Shown: positions 26,109 to 35,138 of the stretch, one piece after another
Numbering within the stretch: position 1 is the first letter of the stretch
How the letters are laid out: every line of letters starts with the position of its first letter
Assembly (NCBI GenBank): GCA_963771015.1
Contig: CAVYRN010000006.1
Span: 248,001 to 312,000, forward strand
From: CAVSJJ01 sp963771015
GTDB taxonomy: Bacteria; Actinomycetota; Actinomycetes; Actinomycetales; Dermatophilaceae
Length of the DNA: 64,000 nt
Direction: 5' to 3'
Notes under the pieces: generated by a model
What the model saw: the letters and a program-made list of their open reading frames with translations, nothing else
What the model was told of the DNA's origin: nothing
Database searches by the model: none
Translations under genes and position numbers: made by a program

Positions 26109-27008
26109 TCAGATCCGCAGGAAGCGGCGCAGCGCGACGATGCTCGTCAACGCCGCCACGAGGGCGGCGCCGAGGACCATCCACGGCGTGAGTACCCAGA
26201 GATCTGCCGTCCCGATCCAGGCCCCGCTCATCTGTGAGAGGCGTCTGTCGAAGACGAAGTACAGCAGGACCCAGAGCGCAACGCCGGCCAGGGCCACCCC
26301 GAGGATCGAGACGATGAGCATCTCGACGATGAAGGGCATCCGGATCGTCATGCTCGATGCCCCGACGAGTCGCATGATGGCGATCTCGCGACGCCTGGTG
26401 AAGGCCGCCTGGCGGATCGTCGTCCCCATGAGCAGGGTCGCGCAGAGGACCATGGCGGCCGCGAGGACGACGGCGATCCAGGTGACGACGTCGATGACGG
26501 TGAAGAGGGGCCGGAGCACCTTCTGCTGGTCCTGGACACTCGCGACGCCGGGGGCCCCCTCGAACTGGCTCGTCACGACGGCGAACTTCGTCGGGTCCTT
26601 GAGCTGGACCCGATAGCTCTGCGGGATGTCGCCGACCTTGAGGTTGTCGAGGACCGGGCTGTTGCGCATCTGCTCCTTGAACCGGTCGAACGCCTGCTGC
26701 TCGGACTCGTAGTAGACGGTCTTGACCTCGGGCATGGCCTCGAGCTGGGCCTTGATCGTCGTCTTCTGCCCCTCGGTGACGGCCTGGCCCTGACAGTTCG
26801 GCTGCACGGCGACGGCGTTACAGAGGAAGATCGTCACCTGGATCCGGTCGTACCAGTAGCCCTTCATCGTGTCGGCCTGACGCTGGGCGAGCAGGCCCAG
26901 GCCGAGCAGGAAGATCGAGACCATGGTCACGAGGACGACCGAGGCGGCCATCGACAGGTTCCGCCGCAGGCCGGTACGGACCTCGCCGAAGATGAACTGG
27001 GCCCTCAT
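26109..27008 (-). CDS. ftsX: Cell division protein FtsX
   Basis: 299 aa with four membrane helices: one after RTGLRRNLSMAASVVLVTMVSIF, then an extracellular domain of about 120 residues, then three helices. It is the membrane partner of FtsE; the large loop contacts the periplasmic hydrolase. The loop contains two cysteines (FLCNAVAVQPNC) that could form a disulfide. The motif RRREIAIMRLVGAS lies in the cytoplasmic loop. ATG overlaps the ftsE stop (ATGA). Confidence 0.94.
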   Translation of the reverse strand: MRAQFIFGEVRTGLRRNLSMAASVVLVTMVSIFLLGLGLLAQRQADTMKGYWYDRIQVTIFLCNAVAVQPNCQGQAVTEGQKTTIKAQLEAMPEVKTVYYESEQQAFDRFKEQMRNSPVLDNLKVGDIPQSYRVQLKDPTKFAVVTSQFEGAPGVASVQDQQKVLRPLFTVIDVVTWIAVVLAAAMVLCATLLMGTTIRQAAFTRRREIAIMRLVGASSMTIRMPFIVEMLIVSILGVALAGVALWVLLYFVFDRRLSQMSGAWIGTADLWVLTPWMVLGAALVAALTSIVALRRFLRI

Positions 27009-27754
27009 GCCTGACCCTCCCGAGACGCGGGCGCGCCCTCCGGGGACGTGGCCCTGCCCTCCCGGCGCGCCGGCCGTGCGTACTTCGCGTCGCGTTCGTC
27101 GCGGACCAGGGTCCCGCCATCGAGCTGGATCACCCGCTTGCGCAGGTCGTTGACGATCTCGTCGTCGTGGGTCGCCATGACGACCGTGGTCCCGGTGCGG
27201 TTGATCCGACCGAGCAGGTGGACGATATCGAGGCTGATCTTGGGGTCGAGGTTTCCGGTGGGTTCGTCGCACAGCAGGATCGCCGGCTTGTTGACGACGG
27301 CGCGGGCGATGGCGACGCGCTGCTGCTCACCACCGGAGAGCTCGTGTGGCAGCCGGCTGCCCATGCCCTGCAGGCCCACCATCTCGAGGGTCTCGGGAAC
27401 GAGCTGGCGGATGGCGTGGCCGGGCTTGCCGATGACCTGGAGCGCGAACGCGATGTTCTGGTGGACGGTCTTGCCGGGCAGCAGCCGGAAGTCCTGGAAC
27501 ACCGCACCCATCTCGCGGCGCATCCGGGGCACCTGCCGCGCGGACATCGTGCCGAGGTTCTGGCCCGCCACAAGGACCTTGCCGGACGTCGCGAGCTCCT
27601 CGCGCAGGACGAGCCGGAGCATGGTCGACTTGCCCGACCCGGAGGGCCCGACGATGAAGACGAACTCGCCGCGCTCGATGTCGAGGCTGACGTCGCCGAG
27701 TGCGGCCCGGGCGGTCCGGGGATAGACCTTACTGACGTTCTCGAAGCGAATCAT
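27005..27754 (-). CDS. ftsE: Cell division ATP-binding protein FtsE
   Basis: 249 aa. ABC ATPase of the FtsEX complex. Walker A is GPSGSGKST, the signature LSGGEQQRVAIARA, and Walker B ILLCDEPTGNLD; the H-loop TVVMATHD follows. About 30 extra residues at the C-terminus (from DERDAKYARPARR) are basic and low-complexity, beyond the usual 222-229 aa. MIRFENVSKVY is the family start, which excludes longer frames. A -10 candidate lies about 70 bases upstream. Confidence 0.95.
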   Translation of the reverse strand: MIRFENVSKVYPRTARAALGDVSLDIERGEFVFIVGPSGSGKSTMLRLVLREELATSGKVLVAGQNLGTMSARQVPRMRREMGAVFQDFRLLPGKTVHQNIAFALQVIGKPGHAIRQLVPETLEMVGLQGMGSRLPHELSGGEQQRVAIARAVVNKPAILLCDEPTGNLDPKISLDIVHLLGRINRTGTTVVMATHDDEIVNDLRKRVIQLDGGTLVRDERDAKYARPARREGRATSPEGAPASREGQA

Positions 27755-27822
27755 GCGCTGGGGTACGGCCTCGTCATGGGGGGAGGTGGACGGCATACCG
27801 GAGCACGCGGCTCCTCGCTCGA

Positions 27823-27828
27823 AGCATA
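27823..27828 (-). promoter_or_regulatory. Candidate -10 element for ftsEX
   Basis: On the minus strand TATGCT within GGGAACCTATGCTTCG, about 70 bases before the ftsE ATG. It indicates that ftsEX and downstream genes can be transcribed separately from prfB. No good -35 is visible. Confidence 0.4.
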
Positions 27829-27881
27829 GGTTCCCAACCCGACGATCCCGCACACCGGGCGGCCCTCGGCGCGCCTCGGCG

Positions 27882-28385
27882 TCAGCGGCGGGCGACGGTG
27901 AGCGACCCGGGGTCGACGACGCCGAACACGTCGCGCATCGTCCCCGCGACCGTCCGAGCGGCGCGGGCCGCCTCCGGAGCGGGCAGGTAGGGGCCCTGCG
28001 GCACGTCGTCGGGCCACCAGCGCACGTAGACCGCCCCGTCGCCGGACCCCGGATGATGCCAGCCGAGGGCGGTCAGCGCCGCGTCCTCGTCCGTGGAGAT
28101 GGGGAAGCCGGACCCGTATGCCGCGGACCCGATGCAGCGGCCGGTCAGATGGTCCTCGACCCGGCGCAGCTCGACCCACGGCCGGGTGTCCTCGAAGGAC
28201 GGGCCGACGAGCCCGAAGAACCGACGGGGCTTGGTCTGCCGGGGCCGGCCGACCTCGGGCGGGGCGGTGACGACGATGGTCGGGCCGCGGTCGGGCTGGT
28301 CGAGGAGCTCGGCCGCGAGGTCGGCCGCCCAGCGCTCCCAGGCCGCGGCATACCGCGGGTCGGGCCCCTCCGGCTGCTCGCTCAC
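27882..28385 (-). CDS. TY-Chap/YbjN-like domain protein
   Basis: 167 aa, soluble. The region YAAAWERWAADLAAELLDQP, FGLVGPSFEDTRPWVELRRV, LTALGWHHPG and RTVAGTMRDVFGVVDPGSLTV fits the TY-Chap (YbjN-superfamily) domain seen in actinobacteria, thought to act as a chaperone-like or adaptor module. The assignment is from pattern memory only. The GTG start at 28385 lies two bases after the prfB stop, so it is probably in one operon with prfB. Confidence 0.6.
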   Translation of the reverse strand: MSEQPEGPDPRYAAAWERWAADLAAELLDQPDRGPTIVVTAPPEVGRPRQTKPRRFFGLVGPSFEDTRPWVELRRVEDHLTGRCIGSAAYGSGFPISTDEDAALTALGWHHPGSGDGAVYVRWWPDDVPQGPYLPAPEAARAARTVAGTMRDVFGVVDPGSLTVARR

Positions 28386-28387
28386 GC

Positions 28388-29500
28388 TCAGCCCTCGGCC
28401 CGCTCCTGCGAACGGCGCCACCGGACCCCGGCCTCGATGAAGTCGTCGATGTCGCCGTCGAAGACCGCGCTGGGGTTGCCGACCTCGTGCTCGGTCCGCA
28501 GGTCCTTGACCATCTGGTACGGCTGGAGGACGTAGGAGCGCATCTGCTCGCCCCAGCTGGCCTTGACGTCGCCGGCGAGCTCCTTGCGCTCCGCGGCCTC
28601 CTCGGCCTTCTTCAGGAGCAGCAGCCGGGACTGAAGCACCCGGAGCGCCGCGGCACGGTTCTGGATCTGGGACTTCTCGTTCTGCATGGAGACGACCGTC
28701 CCGGTCGGGATGTGCGTCATCCGCACCGCGGAGTCGGTCGTGTTGACGGACTGCCCACCGGGACCCGAGGAGCGGAAGACGTCGACCTTGATGTCGTTCT
28801 CGGGGATCTCGATGGAGTCGGTGTGCTCGATGAGGGGGACCACCTCGACGGCAGCGAAGCTCGTCTGGCGGCGGCCCTGGTTGTCGAACGGGCTGATTCG
28901 CACCAGCCGGTGGGTGCCGCCCTCGACCGAGAGGTTGCCGTAGGCGTAGGGGACGTCGACCTCGAAGGTCGCCGACTTCAGCCCGGCCTCCTCGGCGTAG
29001 CTCGTGTCCAGGACCTTGGTGGGATAGCCATGGCGCTCGGCCCACCGCAGGTACATCCGCAGCAGCATCTCGGCGAAGTCGGCCGCATCGACGCCGCCCG
29101 CGCCGGAGCGGATCGTCACGACGGCGGCTCGCTCGTCGTACTCCCCGGACAGCAGCGTCCGGACCTCGAGCTCACCCATCGACTTCTTGACGACCAGGAG
29201 CTCGCGCTCGGCCTCCTCGAGCGTGGCGGCGTCGTTCTCCTCGGTGCCGAGCTCGACGAGGGCCTCGAGGTCGCCGATCCGGGTCTCCATCCCGGTCACC
29301 CGGTCGTACTCCGACTTGGCCCGGGAGAGCTCGGAGGTGACCCTCTGTGCCTCCTCCTGGTCGTCCCACAGGTTGGGTGCACCGGCCTGGGTCTCGAGGT
29401 CGGCGATACGGACCAAGAGGTCGTCCAGACCGGTCACCTCGCGCACCGACGCCATCGTCGTGCGGAGGTCCTTGATCTCGGTCGCGAAGTCTGTTGCCAC
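28388..29500 (-). CDS. prfB: Peptide chain release factor 2
   Basis: 370 aa. It recognises UGA and UAA stops. The stop-codon reading motif SPF is in VRISPFDNQG, and the peptide-release motif GGQ in SSGPGGQSVNTTDSAVR (about residue 248). The frame is continuous from VATDFATEIKDL, so there is no programmed frameshift at an internal UGA as in E. coli. The GTG at 29500 is the start. Gene order prfB - ftsE - ftsX - peptidase - smpB is conserved in many actinobacteria. Confidence 0.96.
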   Translation of the reverse strand: MATDFATEIKDLRTTMASVREVTGLDDLLVRIADLETQAGAPNLWDDQEEAQRVTSELSRAKSEYDRVTGMETRIGDLEALVELGTEENDAATLEEAERELLVVKKSMGELEVRTLLSGEYDERAAVVTIRSGAGGVDAADFAEMLLRMYLRWAERHGYPTKVLDTSYAEEAGLKSATFEVDVPYAYGNLSVEGGTHRLVRISPFDNQGRRQTSFAAVEVVPLIEHTDSIEIPENDIKVDVFRSSGPGGQSVNTTDSAVRMTHIPTGTVVSMQNEKSQIQNRAAALRVLQSRLLLLKKAEEAAERKELAGDVKASWGEQMRSYVLQPYQMVKDLRTEHEVGNPSAVFDGDIDDFIEAGVRWRRSQERAEG

Positions 29501-29565
29501 GTTGGGACAGCCTACGCGAGGGCGCCGGGGCCGCCGGGTATGCCGTTGGCGCCTCCCGCGTTCGA

Positions 29566-29622
29566 CCCGCGTTCGAGGTATTCCGGTCCCGTCTGGGGGC
29601 CCCGGAATACCTCGAATGCGGG
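29566..29622. repeat. Long inverted repeat in the divergent prfB / RCC1-protein promoter region
   Basis: Arms of 21 bp (29566-29586 and 29602-29622) match at 20 positions. The inner 15 bp, TTCGAGGTATTCCGG and CCGGAATACCTCGAA, are perfect, and the loop is 15 bases. It lies between two divergent gene starts, so it is not a terminator of either. An operator, a cruciform or the leader of one transcript is possible. No known regulator consensus is recognised. Confidence 0.7.
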
Positions 29623-29751
29623 GAGGGAGGGGAGTCGCGGCACCCCGGACTCGGCGGACGAAGGGTCCGGCCCATCGCCGGACGACCCAGCCCGGCCGGG
29701 TACGGTGTCCGCCGCCGACGCCGGGGTCGGCACTCGGGAGGGATGACACGG

Positions 29752-32700
29752 ATGAACCGCACGACACCGCTGCTCCGTCGGGCCACGACCTACCTGGCTG
29801 CGGCCCTCGTGGCCGTCGGCGGGACCACCGTGGCCCTGGCACCCGCGGGCGCCGCCGCGTCCCCGTCGACCGCTTCCCCGTCGAAGGCGGTGGGAGCGCT
29901 GCCGAGCGCCGCGCCCCTGGCCGTGGACCCGGGCGCCTACGTCGCGGTTCGCCCGACCCGCGCCCTCGACACCCGGATCGGCCTCGGAGCGACCGGCCCG
30001 GTACGAAAGGGTGGCACGGCCAACGCGACCGTCGCGGGCATCGGGGCCGTTCCGAGCACGGGCGTCGACGCGGTGGTCCTCACCGTGACGGTCACCGCCG
30101 CAACACACCGCGGATACGTCACGGTCTACCCGGCCGGAACCACGAAGCCCGCCACCTCGTCGGTCAACTTCCTGGCCAAGCAGACGGTGCCCAACGCCGT
30201 CCTCGTCAAGGTAGGCGTTGGGGGCAAGGTCGCCTTCACCAACGGCTCGTGGGGGACGGTGCAGATCATCGCCGATGTCGCGGGGTACGTCCGCTCCGGC
30301 ACCTCGGGCAACCCCGGTGCGCTCGTCGCCCTGCCCCCGGCACGGATCCTCGACTCCCGGTACTCAGCCACCTTCGGCGGTCCGATCCCGCCGGCCAGCT
30401 CCAAGACCCTCCCGGTCGCCGGGCACGGGGGCATCCCGGCGACCGATGTCCACGCCGCCGTCGTCACCCTCACCGAGACCGGGGCGACCCGGGGCGGATA
30501 TCTCACGGCGTACCCCTCGGGCGGCCACCGACCGCTCGCCTCGACGCTGAACTTCACCGCAGGGCGTTCCGTCGCCAACCTCGCCGTGGTTCCCCTCGGC
30601 CCCGACGGGTCGATCGCCGTGTACTCCTCGAGCGCGCAGCCGGTCCACGCCATCGTCGACGTCCTGGGCTACGTCACCGACGGGGCGGCCGTCGACACCG
30701 GGATGATGTCCCCCCTCGGACCCACCCGGGTCCTCGACACCAGGAGCGGGCTGGGCGGCTCCCACACCGTCAAGGCGTACGGCACGGTGAAGCTCACGGT
30801 CCGCGGCGTCGCGGGCGTGCCGTCCTCGCGGGTCTCCGCGGTCGTCCTCAACCTCACCGAGACCAGGTCGAGGGCTCGGGGCTACCTGACGGCATACCCG
30901 TCGGGGACGACCCGGCCGACGGCCTCCAACTCGAACTTCGTCGCGAGGCAGACCTCGGCTCACGCCGTCGTCGTACGGGTCGGCCGTGACGGGAAGGTGG
31001 CCATCTACAACGGGTCGGCGGGGACCATCGAGCTCGTCGCCGACCTCGAGGGCTACGTCATCGACGAACCGCCCGCCCCCGTGACCAGCGCGCCCATCTC
31101 GGTCGGCACCTACGGGTCGTGCGCCGTCACCGCCTCGGGCGGTGTGGCCTGCTGGGGCAACTACACCAGCGGCGAGCTCGGTGGCGGCACCGAGACGGAC
31201 ACGTGGGTCCCGTTCAACGTGCCCGGGCTCAGTGGAATCGTCTCGGTGGCCGTCGGGAGGACGCACGAGTGCGCCCTCGACACCACCGGCAAGGCCTGGT
31301 GCTGGGGCTCGAACTTCGCCGGGCAGCTCGGCGTGGGTACCAGCTCCTACACCAACACGACCACCCCCGTGGCCGTCCACCTCCCGGGCCCCGCGACCTC
31401 GATCGCGGCCGGGATCGACTTCACCTGTGCGGTGGTCGACCGGGCCGCGTACTGCTGGGGCTCCGGCGCCTACGGCCAGCTGGGCAACGGCGGCACGGCC
31501 AACCGGTTGATGCCGACGCCGGTGACGAACCTCAGCCTGGGTGTCGAGTCCATCGCGACGGGCGATCGTCATGTGTGTGCCATCGCGGACGGGGGCGCGT
31601 GGTGCTGGGGCGAGAACGTCCACGGGCAGCTCGGTAACGGCACGAGGTCCCGCTCCCTCGTCCCCGTCCCGGTGCGCGGGCTCGGCTCGGGCGTGGGCTC
31701 GGTCGGGACGAGCGACGCCACCAGCTGCGCGGCGATGACGAGCGGCTCGGTGCGTTGCTGGGGCGCCTATGCACCGGCCAGCCCGCCGTACGGTGTCGAC
31801 TACACCACCCCCCGGGCCGTCTCGGGGATCGCCGACGCGACGGCCATCACCGTCGGCGCCGGCTTCTTCTGCGCCCGCACGACCGTCGGGCAGGCCCGAT
31901 GCTGGGGCAACAACAACTACGGGCAGACGGGCACCGGGGCGACAACCACGTCGGTGACCACCCCGGCCGCGCCGCTCGGCCTCGGCGACCAGGTCCAGGG
32001 CATCGACGCCGACACCGACACCGCGTGCGCGGCCACCGGCCACGGCGTCCGCTGCTGGGGCTGGGGCGCCGACGCACGGCTGGGCGGCGGCATGCGGCTG
32101 GACCAGCCGACCACGGTCCCCGTCGTCGGTCTGACGACCGCCGTCACCGCCACATCGGCGGGCGATGTCATGGCCTGCGCGCTCACGAGCGATCAGAAGG
32201 TCTCGTGCTGGGGCTCGAAGGCCTATGTCGGGAACGGGTCCGCATCGGGGACGCAGTATGCCGCGACACCGGTCAGCGGCCTCACCAACGTCGTCGGCCT
32301 CAGCGGCGGGGCACGGTTCACCTGCGCCCTCAAGGACGACGGCACCGTCTGGTGCTGGGGCGAGGCGGGCAAGGACCAGGTCGGCGCGACGACCCGGCAG
32401 TACACCCCGCACCAGGTGACACCGCTCGGGACGGCAACGGCGATCGTGTCGGGGGCCGAGTTCACCTGCGCCCTGCTCCAGGACCACAGCGTGGCCTGCT
32501 GGGGCGATGGCGCGGCCGGTGAGCTGGGCGACGGCACCAGCACCGGCCCCAGCGCGACGCCGACAGCGGTGGCCGGTCTCACCGACGCGATCGCCCTCAC
32601 GGCCGGCCACCAGCACGCCTGTGCCATCCGGTCCGACCACACCGCGGTCTGCTGGGGCTCCGACAGCGACGGCCAGCTCGGTGACGGCACGACGGGCAGT

Positions 32701-33195
32701 CTCAGCCGGTCCCCCGTCGCGGTGGCGGGGGTCTCGGGCGTCCAGTCGATCAGTGCCGGTACCAACCACACATGCGCGATGGCTTCCGGTGGCCCGACCT
32801 GCTGGGGCCACAGTGCGTTCGGCGAGATCACCGGAACCGGGTCCGCCATCTACGGACCCACCGTGCTCAGCTACCTGCCGGACACGACCGCGTCCGTCGT
32901 TGCGGGCAACCTCGAGACCTGCGCGATCGACGCCGACGGCACCCTGTCCTGTTGGGGCAGCAACGGCCATGGCCTGCTCGGCACCGGCCTCGTCGGTGCC
33001 TCGAACGCCACACCCGAGGTGGTGGAGACCGGTGGAGCGGGTGTCGCCCAGCTGACGCTCGGCTCTCCCGTCGCCTGTCTTGCCACGACGACGGGAGCGA
33101 TGTGCTGGGGCGACCGTTCGTCGTCCTCCGGTGCCCTCGGCGACGCGAGCACGACGAGCTTCTCCCGGGTACCGGTGGCGCCGACGGGCCTTTGA
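29752..33195 (+). CDS. Large secreted protein: three actinobacterial beta repeats plus fourteen RCC1 repeats
   Basis: About 1147 aa. A signal peptide (RRATTYLAAALVAVGGTTVALAPAGAAA) is followed by three repeats of about 120 residues (near 64-176, 191-303 and 324-436). Each begins R(A/I/V)LD(T/S)R, contains GY(L/V)T(A/V)YP(A/S)G, and ends D(V/L).GYV. From about 450 to the end I count fourteen RCC1-type repeats with the core C-x(6-9)-C-W-G, usually followed by GxLG.G. Two cysteines per blade suggest a disulfide in each. Fourteen blades would make two seven-bladed propellers. The function is unknown; surface adhesion or binding is plausible. I prefer ATG 29752, nine bases after GGGAGGG, over ATG 29743 which abuts it. 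Confidence 0.85.
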   Translation: MNRTTPLLRRATTYLAAALVAVGGTTVALAPAGAAASPSTASPSKAVGALPSAAPLAVDPGAYVAVRPTRALDTRIGLGATGPVRKGGTANATVAGIGAVPSTGVDAVVLTVTVTAATHRGYVTVYPAGTTKPATSSVNFLAKQTVPNAVLVKVGVGGKVAFTNGSWGTVQIIADVAGYVRSGTSGNPGALVALPPARILDSRYSATFGGPIPPASSKTLPVAGHGGIPATDVHAAVVTLTETGATRGGYLTAYPSGGHRPLASTLNFTAGRSVANLAVVPLGPDGSIAVYSSSAQPVHAIVDVLGYVTDGAAVDTGMMSPLGPTRVLDTRSGLGGSHTVKAYGTVKLTVRGVAGVPSSRVSAVVLNLTETRSRARGYLTAYPSGTTRPTASNSNFVARQTSAHAVVVRVGRDGKVAIYNGSAGTIELVADLEGYVIDEPPAPVTSAPISVGTYGSCAVTASGGVACWGNYTSGELGGGTETDTWVPFNVPGLSGIVSVAVGRTHECALDTTGKAWCWGSNFAGQLGVGTSSYTNTTTPVAVHLPGPATSIAAGIDFTCAVVDRAAYCWGSGAYGQLGNGGTANRLMPTPVTNLSLGVESIATGDRHVCAIADGGAWCWGENVHGQLGNGTRSRSLVPVPVRGLGSGVGSVGTSDATSCAAMTSGSVRCWGAYAPASPPYGVDYTTPRAVSGIADATAITVGAGFFCARTTVGQARCWGNNNYGQTGTGATTTSVTTPAAPLGLGDQVQGIDADTDTACAATGHGVRCWGWGADARLGGGMRLDQPTTVPVVGLTTAVTATSAGDVMACALTSDQKVSCWGSKAYVGNGSASGTQYAATPVSGLTNVVGLSGGARFTCALKDDGTVWCWGEAGKDQVGATTRQYTPHQVTPLGTATAIVSGAEFTCALLQDHSVACWGDGAAGELGDGTSTGPSATPTAVAGLTDAIALTAGHQHACAIRSDHTAVCWGSDSDGQLGDGTTGSLSRSPVAVAGVSGVQSISAGTNHTCAMASGGPTCWGHSAFGEITGTGSAIYGPTVLSYLPDTTASVVAGNLETCAIDADGTLSCWGSNGHGLLGTGLVGASNATPEVVETGGAGVAQLTLGSPVACLATTTGAMCWGDRSSSSGALGDASTTSFSRVPVAPTGL

Positions 33196-33212
33196 TCGCG
33201 GCGGAACCTCGG

Positions 33213-33252
33213 GCTCGCCGGGGCGGCTCGCCGGAGCGCCTCCCCGGCGAGC
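33213..33252. terminator. Bidirectional hairpin between the RCC1-protein and DUF1015 genes
   Basis: GCTCGCCGGGG (33213-33223) and CCCCGGCGAGC (33242-33252) form a perfect 11-bp stem with an 18-base loop, midway between two convergent stop codons. There is no T-run. Confidence 0.6.
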
Positions 33253-33259
33253 GGCCGGT

Positions 33260-34444
33260 TCAGCCGGCGAGCTCGCGGACGACGACGCCGGTACGCGGCT
33301 TGGGCGTGAAGAAGGTCGACTTGGGCGGCATGAGCAGCCCCTCGCGAGCGGTCCGCTCGATCTCGGCGATGGACACCGGCCGGATGAGGACCCCCGCCTC
33401 GGCGCGCCCGCCCGTGACCGCCGCGACGACCTCGTCGAGGCCGTGCTGGTACTCGACGTCGACGGCGACCCCGCTCAGGGCGGTCTCGAGCCAGGCCCCG
33501 TCGAGTGCCCGGCCGCCCGAGAAGGTCCCGGGCTTGGGGACGAGCCACTCCCCCGCTCCGTCGGGCCCGACGAGCACGAGCCGCCCGAGCTCGTCCATCG
33601 CCCGCAGCACCGACGGCTCGAGATCCGGTGCCGGCTCGAGGTCGAACCGCGCCGAGAGGACCTCGCGCAGGGCGGCATACGGCAGCCCGCGGTAGAGCCG
33701 GTGGATGGCCGCGACGCTCACCTGCTCGGCGACGAGCTCGCCGATGAGCGCGAGGGTGAGCTCGGCGGGCGTCCGGTGTGACCCGGTGGCCTGACGGACG
33801 GCATCCCGGTAGCGGCGGGCGACGCCGTAGCGGTGGTGTCCGTCGGCGATGAGGACGTCGGCGCCGGCGACGTATGCCGCGACCGCCGCCACCCGATGGG
33901 GCTGGGCGAGCCGCTCGACGACGTGGGTGACGCCGCCGACGGTGACCTCGCCCAGGGGTTCGCCGGGCTCCCGGAGCAGCTCGGTCAGGCCGGTCGCCAG
34001 CGAGAGACCCCAGACCGGCGAGAGGTTGGCCCGGGCGACCGCGGTGAGGTCGTAGCGGTCGGTCGATGCCTTCGGCGTCGTGCGCTCGTGCGGCAGCACG
34101 CCCCCGGCCCCCTCGTCGACGACCTCGAGGGCGCCGAGGACGCTGACGAGGTCCCGTTCTGCGCCGATCTCGTCGGTGAACCGGGTGCGGTAGATCGTCA
34201 ATGTGGGGCTCTCGTCCCGGACGAGGATGCCCTCGTCGACCCACCGGCGCAGCAGCGCGCCGGCCCGGTCGTAGCGGTCGGGCCCACCGCGGGGCACGTC
34301 GACGTGGACGATGTTGTGTGCGTCGCGCGCGGCGTAGGCGTCGACGTCGGCCCCGGACAGGACGTCGTAGGGCGGGGCGAGGACGGCGTCGAGGTCGATG
34401 CCGGGGGCGTAGCGGAGTGCGGGGAAGGGCTCGAAGCGCGGCAC
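33260..34444 (-). CDS. DUF1015 family protein
   Basis: 394 aa, soluble. FPALRYAPGIDLDAVLAPPYDVLS is the family N-terminus, and IADGHHRYGVARRYRD and PVSIAEIERTAREGLLMPPKSTFFTPKPRTG near the C-terminus are diagnostic. The function is unproven; homologues have been described as SerC-like or linked to serine and phosphate-containing substrates, but I would not assign a reaction. The GTG start at 34444 lies right after one arm of a 15-bp inverted repeat. Confidence 0.88.
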   Translation of the reverse strand: MPRFEPFPALRYAPGIDLDAVLAPPYDVLSGADVDAYAARDAHNIVHVDVPRGGPDRYDRAGALLRRWVDEGILVRDESPTLTIYRTRFTDEIGAERDLVSVLGALEVVDEGAGGVLPHERTTPKASTDRYDLTAVARANLSPVWGLSLATGLTELLREPGEPLGEVTVGGVTHVVERLAQPHRVAAVAAYVAGADVLIADGHHRYGVARRYRDAVRQATGSHRTPAELTLALIGELVAEQVSVAAIHRLYRGLPYAALREVLSARFDLEPAPDLEPSVLRAMDELGRLVLVGPDGAGEWLVPKPGTFSGGRALDGAWLETALSGVAVDVEYQHGLDEVVAAVTGGRAEAGVLIRPVSIAEIERTAREGLLMPPKSTFFTPKPRTGVVVRELAG

Positions 34445-34450
34445 GGCCCT

Positions 34451-34543
34451 AGCCTGGCACGGCTCCGGCCGACCCGGGCGGGCGATCGCCAGATGGGCAG
34501 GTCCCCGGCGGCGCGTGAGACTGCCGGCGAGCCGTGCCAGGCT
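34451..34543. repeat. Perfect 15-bp inverted repeat in a divergent promoter region
   Basis: AGCCTGGCACGGCTC (34451-34465) and GAGCCGTGCCAGGCT (34529-34543) are exact reverse complements separated by 63 bases. They lie between the DUF1015 gene (minus) and the 125-aa gene (plus). The left arm directly precedes the DUF1015 start. The arrangement resembles paired operators or a duplicated promoter element facing both ways. Confidence 0.65.
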
Positions 34544-34707
34544 CGAGGGCGGGCGGGCATCGGCGTTGTGCGACAACCGATTCCGGAGCTGCCCCGGTGA
34601 TCGAGGGGGGTGAGGCAGCCCACCTCTGTAAGCCGGCCGCCCGGCGTATCCTGGAGAGGCAAGGGAGCCGTTCTGGCGCCGGTCGACCAAAGGAGGCCGG
34701 AAGGGTC

Positions 34708-35085
34708 ATGACCCATGGACCGACAGCAACCGAGACCAGGCAGCGCGCCGCGCAGGCCGCCCTGGACGCCCTGGGGGGCGCGATGGCGGAGAACGAGCGG
34801 ATGAGCGTCCAGTGCCCGCGCAGTCACCACGTGGCCGTCGTGTACGACACCGTGGCGGGGCCGGTCGTGCTCACCCACCCGGGACCGCACGCGCACGGGT
34901 CGAAGGACTTCGTCGACACCGGGCACCACGCGACGCGCCCGGCCAACCGGGTCGACCTGCTGACAGTCGGGCGCGGTGTCGGGGACGAGGTTCCGGCGTG
35001 GTGCGACTGCGGCCCGATCGAGCTGTCTCGCGCAGCGCTACTCGCCCGGCTGCGCGCCGGGGACCGGACGATGCGCATCGGCTAG
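34708..35085 (+). CDS. Conserved hypothetical protein, possible metal binding
   Basis: 125 aa, soluble. A helical N-terminus is followed by SVQCPRSHHVAVVYDT and later VPAWCDCGPIELSRAALLARLRAG. The Cys/His spacing (one Cys with two His, then CxC) could bind a metal. I do not recognise a named family. A strong ribosome binding site (AAAGGAGG) lies 16-9 bases before the ATG. It is convergent with the last gene of the Tad cluster. Confidence 0.7.
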   Translation: MTHGPTATETRQRAAQAALDALGGAMAENERMSVQCPRSHHVAVVYDTVAGPVVLTHPGPHAHGSKDFVDTGHHATRPANRVDLLTVGRGVGDEVPAWCDCGPIELSRAALLARLRAGDRTMRIG

Positions 35086-35138
35086 GCGTGACGCCCCTGG
35101 CGTGGCAGACCCCGCGCCCCGTCCCGGCGCCCACCCTG

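Noticed and set aside
28388..29500. Programmed frameshift in prfB
   Set aside because: The reading frame is continuous from start to stop and has no internal UGA, unlike the E. coli gene.
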